This document shows, one piece after another, positions 23,020 to 29,880 of a stretch of 39,337 nucleotides of DNA; the first letter of the stretch is position 1; the number at the start of each line of letters is the position of its first letter. The stretch comes from an uncultured Actinomycetes bacterium (GTDB lineage: Bacteria > Actinomycetota > Acidimicrobiia > Acidimicrobiales > Microtrichaceae). The notes under the pieces were generated by a model. That model had not been told where the DNA came from and ran no database searches. It saw only the letters and a list, made by a program, of their open reading frames with translations. The position numbers were made by a program, and so were the translations under genes. The DNA is taken from contig CAIYGQ010000298.1 of the NCBI GenBank assembly GCA_903925745.1, positions 1 to 39,337 of the forward strand, read 5' to 3'.

Positions 23020-23670
23020 GTGCCACGACTGCGACAGGTGCCCCGCGACGAGGCGGATCCGACGACCCGGATGCTCTACGGGATGCTCTTCGGGGATCGC
23101 GACCCGGTGAGCGAACCGGGGACCGCGAGCGGAACGCCCGGGAACTGGTGGACGGTGTTCGCGCTCGTGCCCGAGGCCCTGCAGCACGCCGTCGGCGGCT
23201 TCGCGTTCTACCGGTCACCGGAACGGCGCCTCGACCCCGTGCTGCGCGAGCTCGGCCAGGTGCGCACCGGTTGGGCCCGCGGCTCGAGCTTCGTGTACTC
23301 CCAGCACTGCAAGGCCTGCCGGGACGTCGGACTGAGCGACGAACAGGTCGACGCCATTCCGCACTGGCAGGTCGCCGACTGCTTCGATCCGGCCCAGCGC
23401 GCCGTGCTCGCCTACACCGACTGCCTGGTGCTCCAGGGTGGTCGCACCCCCGACGGCGTGATCGAGGCGCTCCGCCGCCACCTCTCGGACGAGGAGGTCC
23501 TGGAGCTCACCTACATCGTGACGACCTACGACCTGCACGCCGTGACGAGCCGGGCACTGCGGCTCGAACTCGACGACGTGGACGACCCGTGCCAGGAGTA
23601 CCCGGACCTGGAGGGGAACCTCGCCGGTCTCGCGCTGATGGACGACGAACGCCCCGATGCCGCCCGCTGA
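23020..23670 (+). CDS. Carboxymuconolactone decarboxylase/AhpD-like protein
   Basis: The 216-residue helical protein has the CMD-family core REL.QVRTGWARGSSFVYSQHCKAC (about 77-100), with a CxxC pair Cys97-Cys100 next to His96, and SDEEVLELTYIVTTYDLHAV near the C-terminus. Relatives of AhpD use CxxC as a peroxidase or disulfide reductase centre; the His that follows the second Cys in AhpD is missing, so activity is uncertain. The start has GGGAGGACGAC upstream. The gene overlaps the ATP-grasp gene by 14 bases, which indicates a coupled pair. Confidence 0.8.
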   Translation: MPRLRQVPRDEADPTTRMLYGMLFGDRDPVSEPGTASGTPGNWWTVFALVPEALQHAVGGFAFYRSPERRLDPVLRELGQVRTGWARGSSFVYSQHCKACRDVGLSDEQVDAIPHWQVADCFDPAQRAVLAYTDCLVLQGGRTPDGVIEALRRHLSDEEVLELTYIVTTYDLHAVTSRALRLELDDVDDPCQEYPDLEGNLAGLALMDDERPDAAR

Positions 23671-24670
23671 GCGCGCCACCGTCCTGCTGGCCACCGCGAC
23701 CGGCTCCTGGGAGCTGGACCGCGACGCCGGCCCCCTGCTCGAGGCGCTCGGGCGCGCCGGCATCACCGCCGCACCCGCGGTCTGGGACGATCCGGACGTC
23801 GACTGGGCGGCCGCCGCGCTGGTGGTGGTCCGCTCCACCTGGGACTACACGACCCGTCTGGAGGAGTTCCTGGACTGGGCCACCCGCGTCGCCGCGGTGA
23901 GCGACCTGGCGAATCCGCCCGGGGTGCTCCGCTGGAGCACCGACAAGCGGTACCTGGCCGACCTGGCCGCGGCCGGTGTGCCGGTCGTGCCCGGCTCGTT
24001 CGTGTCGCCCGACGACCTGGGCGCCGACGGGTCCCGGGGCGCGGCCACCCGTTCGGTCCACGACGGGCTCGAATCAGCGGGCTCGGGCGAGGTCGTCGTC
24101 AAGCCCACGGTGTCGGCCGGTTCCAAGGACACCCTGCGCGTCGGCGCCGACGACGCCGGTGCGGGCGTCGACCTGGCGGAACGACTGCTCGACGACGGCC
24201 GGACGGTGCTCGTCCAGCCGTACCTGCCGAGCGTCGACGACCGGGGCGAGACCGGCATCGTCTGCTTCGGCGGCACGTTCAGCCACGCGTTCACGAAGGG
24301 TCCCATCCTGCGACGGGGTGCCGGACTCGTCGACGGCCCCTTCGCCCCGGAGCGGATCGACGCGACCACGGCGAGCGACGCCGAGCGGTCCGTCGCGGCC
24401 GCCGCGCTCCGGGTCGCGGCCGGGATCGCCACCGGGGTCGGTGACGAGGAGTCGCTCCTGTACGCCCGGGTGGACCTGGTCCACGACGAGGGCGGCGACC
24501 CCACCGTCCTCGAACTCGAGTTGTGCGAGCCGTCGTACTTCGTCGAGGTCGACCCCGCCGCCGCCGACCGGTTCGCCCGGGCAGTCCGCGACCGGCTCGA
24601 TCAGGCGGGAGCGGCGACCAGCAGGAACTCGACGGTCCCCTCGTCGCGCACCGACAGCCCCGGCGGCTGA
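23657..24670 (+). CDS. ATP-grasp domain ligase (DcsG-like)
   Basis: The 337-residue protein shows ATP-grasp features: VVVRSTWDYTTRLEEFLDWA and NPPGVLRWSTDKRYLADLAA in the pre-ATP-grasp half, VVVKPTVSAGSKDTLRV as the nucleotide-binding strand, LVQPYLPSVDDRGETGIVCF, and acidic metal ligands in ELELCEPSYF near the end. The RSTWDY...NPP...DK pattern is shared with the D-cycloserine cyclo-ligase DcsG group and many unassigned proteins. It should join a carboxylate to an amine or thiol using ATP; substrates are unknown. It has no ribosome binding site and starts inside the AhpD-like gene. The last 70 bases overlap the convergent YceI-like gene. Confidence 0.82.
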   Translation: MPPAERATVLLATATGSWELDRDAGPLLEALGRAGITAAPAVWDDPDVDWAAAALVVVRSTWDYTTRLEEFLDWATRVAAVSDLANPPGVLRWSTDKRYLADLAAAGVPVVPGSFVSPDDLGADGSRGAATRSVHDGLESAGSGEVVVKPTVSAGSKDTLRVGADDAGAGVDLAERLLDDGRTVLVQPYLPSVDDRGETGIVCFGGTFSHAFTKGPILRRGAGLVDGPFAPERIDATTASDAERSVAAAALRVAAGIATGVGDEESLLYARVDLVHDEGGDPTVLELELCEPSYFVEVDPAAADRFARAVRDRLDQAGAATSRNSTVPSSRTDSPGG

Positions 24671-25323
24671 GGGGTCTCGATCCCGTAGTCAGCGAAGACC
24701 ACCGGGACCGAGCCGAGGATCTGGACCTGCTCGCCCGCCCGCTTGACCTGCAGGTCGACCTGCACCGGCCGCGTCGCTCCCTTCAGGGTCAGTTCACCGG
24801 CGACCGGGACGGTCACGGTCTCGCCGTCGGCCGGCACGGAGGGCAGGGTGACGGTCGCCGCCGTGAAGGTCGCGGTCGGGAAGGTGGCCGTGTCCATGAT
24901 CGACCCGGCGAAGCGGCCGTCCCGGAACGTCGAGTCGGAGGTGATCGAGGCCACCTGCACCACGGCGTCGACGTCGCTCACCGTCGTCCCCTCGACGGTG
25001 AATCCGCCGGTGACCTGGTCGGTCCGCCCCACCGCCTCGATGTTCTGCAGTCCACCGATCCGGTCCTCGAGCACCCGGTAGCCGGCCTGCGACCCGGCGA
25101 CCACGGTCCAGGGTCCGTCGAGCTCGCTCCCGGGAGCGTCCCCCGCCGGAGCGGAGGTCTCCGCGGTCTCGCCGGTCGCCACCGTGGTGGTCGGAGCGTC
25201 GGAGAACGTCAACTCCTCGGGCCCGTCACCGCCGCCGAGGACGTTGAGGAGCAGGAACCCGGCCACGGCCACCGCCACGACGCCGACGACCGCCCCGAGT
25301 GCGAGCTTCTGGTTGCGACCCAC
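24601..25323 (-). CDS. Membrane-anchored YceI-like domain protein
   Basis: The 240-residue protein has a short basic start (MGRNQKLALG), one membrane anchor (about 8-30), a Thr/Ala/Glu-rich linker, then a YceI-like lipocalin-type beta-barrel: WTVVAGSQAGYRVLEDRIGG, VVQVASITSDSTFRDGRFAG, FPTATFTAATVTLP and the closing ADYGIETPQPPGLSVRDEGT. YceI proteins bind isoprenoid-like lipids; the ligand here is unknown. The GTG at 25323 is chosen because GGGAGG precedes it; sequence upstream in this frame lacks family features. Its 3' end overlaps the ATP-grasp gene by 70 bases. Confidence 0.85.
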   Translation of the reverse strand: MGRNQKLALGAVVGVVAVAVAGFLLLNVLGGGDGPEELTFSDAPTTTVATGETAETSAPAGDAPGSELDGPWTVVAGSQAGYRVLEDRIGGLQNIEAVGRTDQVTGGFTVEGTTVSDVDAVVQVASITSDSTFRDGRFAGSIMDTATFPTATFTAATVTLPSVPADGETVTVPVAGELTLKGATRPVQVDLQVKRAGEQVQILGSVPVVFADYGIETPQPPGLSVRDEGTVEFLLVAAPA

Positions 25324-25433
25324 CTGCGGACCTCCCGATCCGGCCGACTCCGGCCTCGGGGTCGCCAACCCGCGGTCGGGTCCGTGTGTTCCCGGTGCCC
25401 GCACGGATCGTGGTCGCTGCGGGGCGCGCCCCC

Positions 25434-25439
25434 TAGCCT
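25434..25439 (+). promoter_or_regulatory. Probable -10 box (TAGCCT) for the crotonase gene
   Basis: TAGCCT would give a leader of about 18 nt containing AGGAG before the GTG at 25465, so this gene is leadered, unlike many of its neighbours. Confidence 0.45.
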
Positions 25440-25464
25440 GCGGGGCCGAGCACAGGAGACGATC

Positions 25465-26307
25465 GTGAGCACTGGAAGCGACGAGCAGCACGGCGACGAC
25501 CACGTCCGCTATGAGGTCCGGGACGGCATCGCCCGGTTGACCATCGACGCACCCGACGCCGGCAACTCACTCACCGCCCACATGCGGGACCGGCTGACCG
25601 AGCACCTGGAGTGGGCCTCGGCCGATGACGCCGTCCGGGTGGTCGTGCTGGGCGCGACCGGCGAGCGTCACTTCTGCACCGGGGCGAACCTGGGCGGACC
25701 GCAGCGCCCCGCCCCGCCGAAGCCGGAGGGCGCGCCGGACCGGGTCGTGGGTGACGCCGCCAGGATGATCCGGCGCGGCTGGCAGCGACTCGTCGCCGCC
25801 ATCCTGGACTGTGAGGTCCCGGTGGTCGCCGCGGTCAACGGCACCGCCGCCGGTGGCGGTGCGCACCTGGTGCTGGCCTGCGACCTGGTGGTCATGGCCG
25901 AACGGGCCAAGCTGGTCGAGGTGTTCGTGCGCCGCGGGATCCTGCCCGACGCCGGCGGCGCGTACCTGCTGCCGCGTATCGTCGGCCCGCAGGTGACCAA
26001 GGAGCTCATGTTCCTGGCCGACGACGTGCCCGCCGAGCGCTGCGCGCAGCTCGGCATCGCCAACCGCGTCGTGCCCGACGACCAGCTCGACGCGACCGTC
26101 GACGAACTCGCCGGACGTCTGGCGCAGGCGCCGACGAAGGCGCTCGCGTTGACCAAGTGGCTCGTCAACCGTTCGTTCGAGTCGAGCCGACACACCGCGT
26201 TCGAGGACGAGGCGGTCGCACAGGACCTGCTGGCCGGCACCGAGGACTTCGCCGAGGGGCTGCTCGCGTTCCGGGAACGACGGGCGCCGCGGTTCCGCGG
26301 CTTCTGA
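25465..26307 (+). CDS. Enoyl-CoA hydratase/isomerase family (crotonase) protein, PaaG-like active site
   Basis: The 280-residue protein has the crotonase oxyanion-hole motifs FCTGANLGG (70-78) and NGTAAGGGAHLVLACDL (125-141). The two glutamates of true enoyl-CoA hydratases are replaced: His134 stands at the first position and Phe154 at the second. Instead Asp162 in ILPDAGGAYLLPRIVG matches the catalytic Asp of PaaG-type 2,3-dehydroadipyl/epoxyphenylacetyl-CoA isomerases. So an isomerase role is more likely than hydration. The C-terminal TKALALTKWLVNRSFE helix is family-typical. It is divergent from the YceI-like gene. Confidence 0.88.
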   Translation: MSTGSDEQHGDDHVRYEVRDGIARLTIDAPDAGNSLTAHMRDRLTEHLEWASADDAVRVVVLGATGERHFCTGANLGGPQRPAPPKPEGAPDRVVGDAARMIRRGWQRLVAAILDCEVPVVAAVNGTAAGGGAHLVLACDLVVMAERAKLVEVFVRRGILPDAGGAYLLPRIVGPQVTKELMFLADDVPAERCAQLGIANRVVPDDQLDATVDELAGRLAQAPTKALALTKWLVNRSFESSRHTAFEDEAVAQDLLAGTEDFAEGLLAFRERRAPRFRGF

Positions 26308-26372
26308 GTCGCGGGCACCGGTCCCCGCCGCCAACCCTTGAGCCGACCCCGTCGGCCGCGTTGACTGCGGAC

Positions 26373-27107
26373 GTGCCCCTGACCCGACCCGACCGCCGCA
26401 CCCACTCCCGATCCACCCGACTCCGGCTCACCGCTGCGGCCTGCCTCACGCTCGTGGCGTGCGGGCCACCGACCACGGTCGTGGACGACCGCGTCCCCGC
26501 CCCCCTGCCCGAGGCGGGCCCACCCGGGGTGGGAGTCGCCGCCGGTCCGTCCACGACGGCCCCGCTCACGACACCCCCGATCGACGGGCCCCGGGAGCCG
26601 GAGCTGGTGACCGATCCCGACGACCGGGCCGTCGTGGACGGAGCGCTCGAGCGCTACGGCCGGGCGCTGACCGAGCTCTCGGCCGCGCCCGAGGCGGTCG
26701 ACGATCCGACCGATCCGCTGCTCGCGCAGTGGCACCGCGTGGTCGCCGCAGAGTCCGAACTCGACCTGGCGGTCCGCGACCGGATCCGGGGGCGTCGGGC
26801 CGAAGGCGTGGTGGTCCGGCCGCCGACTGGTGGCCGCAGCTACGCGCACCGCGCCGTCGACGTCGTCCGGAGCCCGCGTCCGGCGGGTGTCCCCGATGCG
26901 CCCGAGGAGCTGGCGTTCACCTGGTGCGGCTGGTCCCCCGGGGTGGCCGTCCGAGCTGCGACCGGCGAGGTCGTCGACGACCTGGTCGGCCACGGTCGCG
27001 GCACCGGGTCGCTGCGCCGGCCGTCCGGGGGCGAGTGGACCGTGGCCTCCCTGCTCGAGACCGAGTTCGCCACCCTGCCCGCCGGGAGCACGGACCCATG
27101 CGCGTGA
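26373..27107 (+). CDS. Putative lipoprotein of unknown function
   Basis: The 244-residue protein has a lipoprotein signal (RLRLTAAACLTLVAC, Cys30), a Pro/Thr-rich linker to about residue 80, and a mainly alpha/beta domain with HRVVAAESELDLAVRDRIRG, a conserved-looking SYAHRAVDVV and FTWCGWSPGVAVR with a Cys-Gly-Trp centre. I recognise no family. The GTG at 26373 is preferred because the lipobox then lies at a normal distance; a TTG at 26361 is an alternative. It is coupled to the next gene by an overlap, and both products are exported, so they may act together. Confidence 0.65.
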   Translation: MPLTRPDRRTHSRSTRLRLTAAACLTLVACGPPTTVVDDRVPAPLPEAGPPGVGVAAGPSTTAPLTTPPIDGPREPELVTDPDDRAVVDGALERYGRALTELSAAPEAVDDPTDPLLAQWHRVVAAESELDLAVRDRIRGRRAEGVVVRPPTGGRSYAHRAVDVVRSPRPAGVPDAPEELAFTWCGWSPGVAVRAATGEVVDDLVGHGRGTGSLRRPSGGEWTVASLLETEFATLPAGSTDPCA

Positions 27108-28018
27108 GCCTCCGCCTCCGTGGCGGGACCGCCGTCGTCGTCGCCGTGATCGCGGTCGTCGCCGTCGGACCCGGGGTCGTTCCGGCCGGTGCCGCTGGCG
27201 ACAGCGGGGCGAGCTCACGCATCAGCGCCGACGGTCGCATCATCACGACCATCTTCGGGAGTGGCGGCGGGGGCGGCCGGCGGACCACCTCGGTTCGCGC
27301 CTACTGGGTGACGTTCTCGGCCGCCCAGGTGTCGTACCTGCTGCAGGTCGCCTCGGTCCGCCCCGACCTCGCCGCCCACCCCGTGGTCCAGGACCTCGCC
27401 GCCCGGGCCGCCGCCGGTTCTGTCGACGACCTCAGCGTCCAGTACCGGGTCCTCGACGGTCGGGCCACCGGCGAGGTGCGGTTGGTGGCGGTGACTCCCG
27501 GAACGACGTCGAGCTGGAGCAGCCAGATGGTCACCGTGCTGCCGTCACTGCGGCCGACCCTGTCACCGCCCGGCGGGCTGGCGGTGCCCCTCGGTGAACC
27601 CGTGTTCGTGTCCTACGCCCCAACGGTGTGGAACCAGGTGGTCGACCGCACGCTGACCGCCAGGGGCCGAACAGCCCGGGTCCGGGCCTGGCCGGTCCGC
27701 TTCGAAGCCCGAACGGGCGACCCGGCGCAGGTCGGCTCGGTGCTCCGATGTCCCGGGCCCGGGCGCCCCTACGATCCGCTGGACCCTCGAGCTCCGTCCC
27801 GGCAGGCGGAGTCACCGGGCTGGTGCAGCCTCCGATACTGGTCCCGCACCGGCGCACCCGGTCGACCAGCGTCGTGGCTGGGGGACCTGACCGTCTGGTG
27901 GTGGGCCGAGTGGAGCGTCGACGGCCGCACGTGGCGGCCGCTCGGGGAGATCCCGAAGCTCAGCCTGCTGCCCCGTAGCGTGCGGGAGGTCCGAACCCAG
28001 CTCGAGTCCTCACCGTGA
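27098..28018 (+). CDS. Putative secreted protein of unknown function
   Basis: The 306-residue protein has a signal peptide (GTAVVVAVIAVVAVGPGVVPAGA split across the first 35 residues), a Ser/Gly-rich stretch, a domain containing SVRAYWVTFSAAQVSYLLQV, and a Trp-rich end (DLTVWWWAEWSVDGRTWRPL). Four Cys-poor beta-rich segments follow no family I know. ATG at 27098 overlaps the previous stop by 10 bases; the in-frame GTG at 27104 forms the GTGA overlap common in this window and is an equally good start. Function unknown; context suggests a partner of the preceding lipoprotein. Confidence 0.65.
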   Translation: MRVSLRLRGGTAVVVAVIAVVAVGPGVVPAGAAGDSGASSRISADGRIITTIFGSGGGGGRRTTSVRAYWVTFSAAQVSYLLQVASVRPDLAAHPVVQDLAARAAAGSVDDLSVQYRVLDGRATGEVRLVAVTPGTTSSWSSQMVTVLPSLRPTLSPPGGLAVPLGEPVFVSYAPTVWNQVVDRTLTARGRTARVRAWPVRFEARTGDPAQVGSVLRCPGPGRPYDPLDPRAPSRQAESPGWCSLRYWSRTGAPGRPASWLGDLTVWWWAEWSVDGRTWRPLGEIPKLSLLPRSVREVRTQLESSP

Positions 28019-28059
28019 CCGGGCCCGGCCCGCCGCGACCGGGAACCGATCGGACCTGA

Positions 28060-28656
28060 TCAGAGCTGGGGCGTCGGCGTGATGTTCGCCGTGGCCACAC
28101 CCTTGGCGGCCGCCCGCTCGATCAGCTCGGCGTAGAGCTCGGGAGAGACCGTGCGGGTGCGGGACAGGAGGAAGGCGCTCCGACCGGTCGGATCACTGAC
28201 GACCGCCCACTGGTAGTCGGGGTCCAGGTCGACGATCCAGTAGTTGCCCGGCGGATTGGGCGAGGGCGGCCCGGCGAAGGACACGTTCAACTTGGCGTTG
28301 GTCGGGTCCACGGGAGCGGCGGCGCCGACGATCCGGGACTCGGGTCCGTTGGCGGCGAAGTAGTTCCCGGAGTTCTCCACCCGCACGGTGCCGCTCGCGT
28401 TCAGCGAGTACTGCGCCTTGGTGTTGACCAGGCCGACCGAGAAGAACTGCTTCACGCTCCCCACCTCGTACCAGGTGCCCAGGTATCGCTCGAGTTCGAC
28501 CGAGGGGACGGCCGTCGTCACCGGTGGTGCCATGGTGCAGGAGGCCACGCCCAGCACGGCCATGGCCGCGATCGGCAGGGCCATGAGCCGCCGCCACGCC
28601 GGACGTCGGAGACCGGGACGGGACGAGTCGGATGTGGCGTTTGCGAGGGATTCCAT
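28060..28656 (-). CDS. Lipocalin-family lipoprotein (Blc-like)
   Basis: The 198-residue protein has a long polar N-terminus, a lipoprotein signal (LMALPIAAMAVLGVASC, lipidated Cys near 41) and a lipocalin barrel with the diagnostic RYLGTWYEVGSVKQFF. Further Blc features are NTKAQYSLNASGTVRVENS, GNYWIVDLDPDYQWAVVSDP and the TRTVSPELYAELIERAAAKG helix. Bacterial lipocalins bind lysolipids or fatty acids at the envelope. An internal Met at about 25 would give a more standard signal length; the ATG at 28656 is the longer option. It lies 80 bases downstream of the sarcosine-oxidase-like gene, same strand. Confidence 0.88.
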   Translation of the reverse strand: MESLANATSDSSRPGLRRPAWRRLMALPIAAMAVLGVASCTMAPPVTTAVPSVELERYLGTWYEVGSVKQFFSVGLVNTKAQYSLNASGTVRVENSGNYFAANGPESRIVGAAAPVDPTNAKLNVSFAGPPSPNPPGNYWIVDLDPDYQWAVVSDPTGRSAFLLSRTRTVSPELYAELIERAAAKGVATANITPTPQL

Positions 28657-28736
28657 GAGGGTGGATCGTCCATCGCCCCGCCGACGGATGCACCGGGACC
28701 GGAAAACTCCGACGCGACCCGCTTCGATCCCGTGGT

Positions 28737-29852
28737 TCAGGTCGGGAGACGCCACTCGGTGACGACCTGGCCACCCTCCGTCACGAGTCGCTCGACCTCG
28801 GCGGCGATCGCAGGCACGAACTTGAACCCGTGCCCCGAGCACGGCGAGCACACCACCACCGGTCCCCGACGGTCCAGGACGAAGTGCTCGTCGGGGGTCG
28901 TCGTGAACAGGCACGACGTCGTGGACGTGGGTGTCGGATCCAGGCCGGGGAGCCACCGCTCGACGTAGCCGATGAGCTCCCGGGTCCGCCCGGGGTCGGG
29001 TCGTCGGTCGTCGTCGTCGGGGTCGACCGGGACCACCGTCCGGTACCCACCCACCTTCACGCCCTCGCCCGGGGTCGCCAACCCGTACGCGTCGAAGTGC
29101 AGGGGACGGTCGAGCCCGCCGACCGGGTCGCCGTGATGCAGGAACGACGGCCACGACTCCGTCGGGTCCCACGGCGCGAAGTGCGACGGCTGGTCGGCCT
29201 CCACCACCACGGGCGGCAGGGGGACCACACCCTCGAGCAGTCGGGCCACCCAGGCGCCCGCGGCGACGACCACGACCGGGGCCCGCCACGACCGTCCGGC
29301 GGTGTGGACCAGGGCGTCGCCACCGATCATCTCGATGCGTTCGGCGGGCGTGTCGAGGTGGAGCTCCACGCCGGCCTCGACCGCCAGACGGTGCGCCGCA
29401 GCGACCGTGCGGTCGGCCCAGCACCGACCCCCGTCGGGGCTGAACGCCACCGCCCGGTCGAAGCGCATGCCGGGCCAGCGCTCGGTGGCGGCGACCGGGT
29501 CCAGCTCCTCCACCGGCCGACCGGCGGACCGGAGCGCGTCGGCGACCTCGGCCACCGCCCCGGGCGGGCCGTGGTCGAGCTGGCCGACCTGTTCGAGCAG
29601 CGTCACTCCCGAGTGGTCCTCGAGCTCGCGCCACAACGGGAGCGCCCGCGCCGCGAGTTCGACGTAGGTCGGATCCCGGTAGGCGAGGCGGAAGATGCGG
29701 GTGGCGCCGTGGGAGGATCCCCGGCCGTGGCCGGCTCCGAACCGCTCCAACAACACGACTCGTCTCCCCGAACGCGCCAGCCGCCACGCACTCGTCGCGC
29801 CCATCGCCCCGGCTCCGACGACGACCACGTCGGGCCGGTCGACGAGGCTCAC
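28737..29852 (-). CDS. Sarcosine oxidase / N-methyl-amino-acid oxidase-like flavoprotein
   Basis: The 371-residue protein has the FAD dinucleotide-binding motif DVVVVGAGAMGATSAWRLA (8-26), the family HGRGSSHGATRIFRLAYRD (about 42-60), and SCLFTTTPDEHFVLDRR with Cys314, the position that binds FAD covalently in monomeric sarcosine oxidase. CSGHGFKFVPAI completes the FAD site. Monomeric sarcosine oxidase and SolA oxidise secondary N-methyl amines with O2. The exact amine is unknown. The GTG at 29852 was chosen because the FAD motif then starts at a normal distance; upstream sequence overlaps the sulfatase gene. It is the third gene of an apparent operon. Confidence 0.87.
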   Translation of the reverse strand: MSLVDRPDVVVVGAGAMGATSAWRLARSGRRVVLLERFGAGHGRGSSHGATRIFRLAYRDPTYVELAARALPLWRELEDHSGVTLLEQVGQLDHGPPGAVAEVADALRSAGRPVEELDPVAATERWPGMRFDRAVAFSPDGGRCWADRTVAAAHRLAVEAGVELHLDTPAERIEMIGGDALVHTAGRSWRAPVVVVAAGAWVARLLEGVVPLPPVVVEADQPSHFAPWDPTESWPSFLHHGDPVGGLDRPLHFDAYGLATPGEGVKVGGYRTVVPVDPDDDDRRPDPGRTRELIGYVERWLPGLDPTPTSTTSCLFTTTPDEHFVLDRRGPVVVCSPCSGHGFKFVPAIAAEVERLVTEGGQVVTEWRLPT

Positions 29853-29880
29853 GCCCGACCCGAACTGACCCGAAGCGGCC

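Noticed and set aside
28019-28059. CCGGGCCCGG palindrome after the secreted protein gene
   Set aside because: A GC palindrome without loop or U-tract is expected by chance in this base composition and is not a convincing terminator.
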